Shown: positions 62,840-64,000 of the stretch, one piece after another
How positions within the stretch are numbered: the stretch's first letter is position 1
Layout of the letters: each line of letters starts with the position of its first letter
Origin: Anolis sagrei
Taxonomy: Eukaryota > Chordata > Lepidosauria > Squamata > Anolidae
Length of the DNA stretch: 64,000 nucleotides
Reading direction: 5' to 3'
Assembly (NCBI RefSeq): GCF_037176765.1
Contig: NC_090024.1
Coordinates: forward strand, 163,538,778-163,602,777
The notes under the pieces: model-generated
The model's database searches: none
What the model saw: the letters and a program-made list of their open reading frames with translations, nothing else
Told to the model about the DNA's origin: nothing
Translations under genes and position numbers: made by a program

Positions 62840-64000
62840 GAGCATTCCCAATCAAATTTGCAAAGGTCAAAACCGCAAATATGGAGGGATGACTATAACT
62901 GTGTACTCAAAACATTTTTATGTAAGCCCAGTTTATGTGTATTATATCAATGTACCTTCAAGACTAAAACTCTATGCTAATTTACTTCTTTAGAATCTTA
63001 TAATGCATATGCTCTCCAGTCAGATCTGTCAGTACCCAGTTATAATGATGCTTTGAATCACATCATTATGTATGCACTCACTACAGGCATGCACTGTTGT
63101 TTCCATATATGCTTTTTTATGGACACTGATCTTGTCAAATTTTTGGATATTTTAGGTACTGTGATCTGGTCTGATATGGAAAGAAGTCCATGGTGGTGAC
63201 AGACAGCATGAGTTACGGCATCAAGTGGCAGCACTTGAGAAGTAGCCATAGTATTGGGTTTTTCAGACATGGTTTGGGGCACTCAACTACCACTGATAGC
63301 ATGAAAATAGCACTATTGCCATATCACCAAATTATCTGCTTTGAGAGTTAGCTTTAGACTTTTCTTAGAACAAAACCTACAAGCATAAACTGCCAAAACA
63401 AAGGAAGAGGAGAAAAGCAAACAGTGACTAGAGCTAGGTACATTATTTTTGCTGTTATATTTCCAAGCACCCAACACATGGTTACAATATGTTTAAAAAT
63501 AACTTTCCTTTCACATTCCTAAAGCAACTAAAATAATTATCTTTCAGTTAGCAGTTTGGCATATGGGTCAGTCATTTACTCTCTACCTAATCTTATCCTC
63601 TCTTCAGTCCCCATTACAAAGCAAGAGATAAAACCCAGGTTTGCCCCCGAAATATGTGTCATTCCCCCTCTACTTCTAAGTGAGTCCACACTCAACAGCT
63701 ATAAAAATAACTAACAAGCATTACAGTTACATCACAAAAAAGGATATGTTATACCTAGTTTAAGTACCATTGCAACATTATTGTATTATCGTGATCTGAA
63801 AAATAAATGAGTTCATAACTAATTGCTTTGAGGCTCTGGCAATGGGCAAATTAAAAAGGAATTCTCTTGGAATGAGACCATAAAGAGGCTCTAGGCTGCT
63901 TTCACTCAATCTCGAGTAATGGGATAGCTGAAGTCCTTTACAAATGGATCAGAGTGCTTAATTATCAAAACATTATATTATTATCATGTCTACTCCTGAC
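62840..64000. other. Intron stretch to the window end
   Basis: No recognised repeat, exon or RNA gene. Confidence 0.45.

Larger units (their letters stand above)
47097..64000 (+). other. PTGER3: PTGER3 intron 1 (continues past the window)
   Basis: Begins GTAGGTTGCC. No sequence resembling the EP3 second coding exon (helix 7, 'SLNQILDPWVY' block) was found to the end of the window, so the intron is at least 16.9 kb. It contains the mobile elements listed below. Confidence 0.75.

Noticed and set aside
47097-64000. PTGER3 second coding exon
   Set aside because: No frame encodes the helix 7 block expected after the phase-0 donor, so the exon is taken to lie past the window.

Overview
This window is nuclear DNA from a squamate reptile, most likely an iguanian (Anolis-like) lizard. 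It holds split vertebrate genes with GT-AG introns and a dense, varied repeat load: CR1, L2, L1 and BovB LINEs, two tRNA-type SINE families, 5S-rRNA-type SINEs, and many hAT, Tigger-like and Harbinger-like short DNA transposons. It also holds a DIRS-type retroelement. The species call rests on recognising repeat types by eye and is not proven.

Two host genes are present, both on the + strand. The first is a complete ZRANB2 (SR-type splicing factor with two RanBP2 zinc fingers): ten coding exons from 20230 to 35068, 332 residues, a GC-rich promoter region around 19.9-20.6 kb and a 3' UTR of about 1.65 kb ending near 36.7 kb. The second is the first coding exon of PTGER3 (prostaglandin E2 receptor EP3), 46218-47096, with a TATA box at 46084 and a short upstream ORF whose stop overlaps the receptor start. 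The remaining PTGER3 exons lie beyond the window, so everything from 47.1 kb to 64 kb is its first intron. ZRANB2 followed by PTGER3 in the same orientation matches the human 1p31 order as I know it.

Layout: 1-19.9 kb is intergenic and repeat-rich, with LINE 3' ends, SINEs, a cluster of Harbinger-like MITEs at 4.4-5.0 kb, a Mutator-like AT-rich element at 5.9-6.35 kb, and nested transposons at 13.1-13.6, 16.8-17.2 and 17.3-18.3 kb. ZRANB2 spans 20-36.7 kb, with repeats in introns 1, 3, 6 and 8. The 36.7-46 kb spacer has a Tigger-like element, CR1, a hAT element and a BovB end. PTGER3 intron 1 holds two hAT elements, a third copy of the Tigger-like family, a 5S-type SINE and, at 53122-59392, the DIRS element. 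That element is about 6.3 kb, lies in sense orientation and looks whole. It has inverted terminal repeats, a gag-like ORF, an RT/RNase H ORF, an overlapping tyrosine recombinase ORF, and an internal complementary region that mirrors both ends.

The most notable points are the complete-looking DIRS copy, the PTGER3 upstream ORF in an ATGA overlap, AGGTAA-type donor sites inside the gene that encodes the AGGUAA-binding protein, a near-perfect 19-bp hairpin in ZRANB2 intron 7, and several insertion nests whose target duplications allow relative dating.
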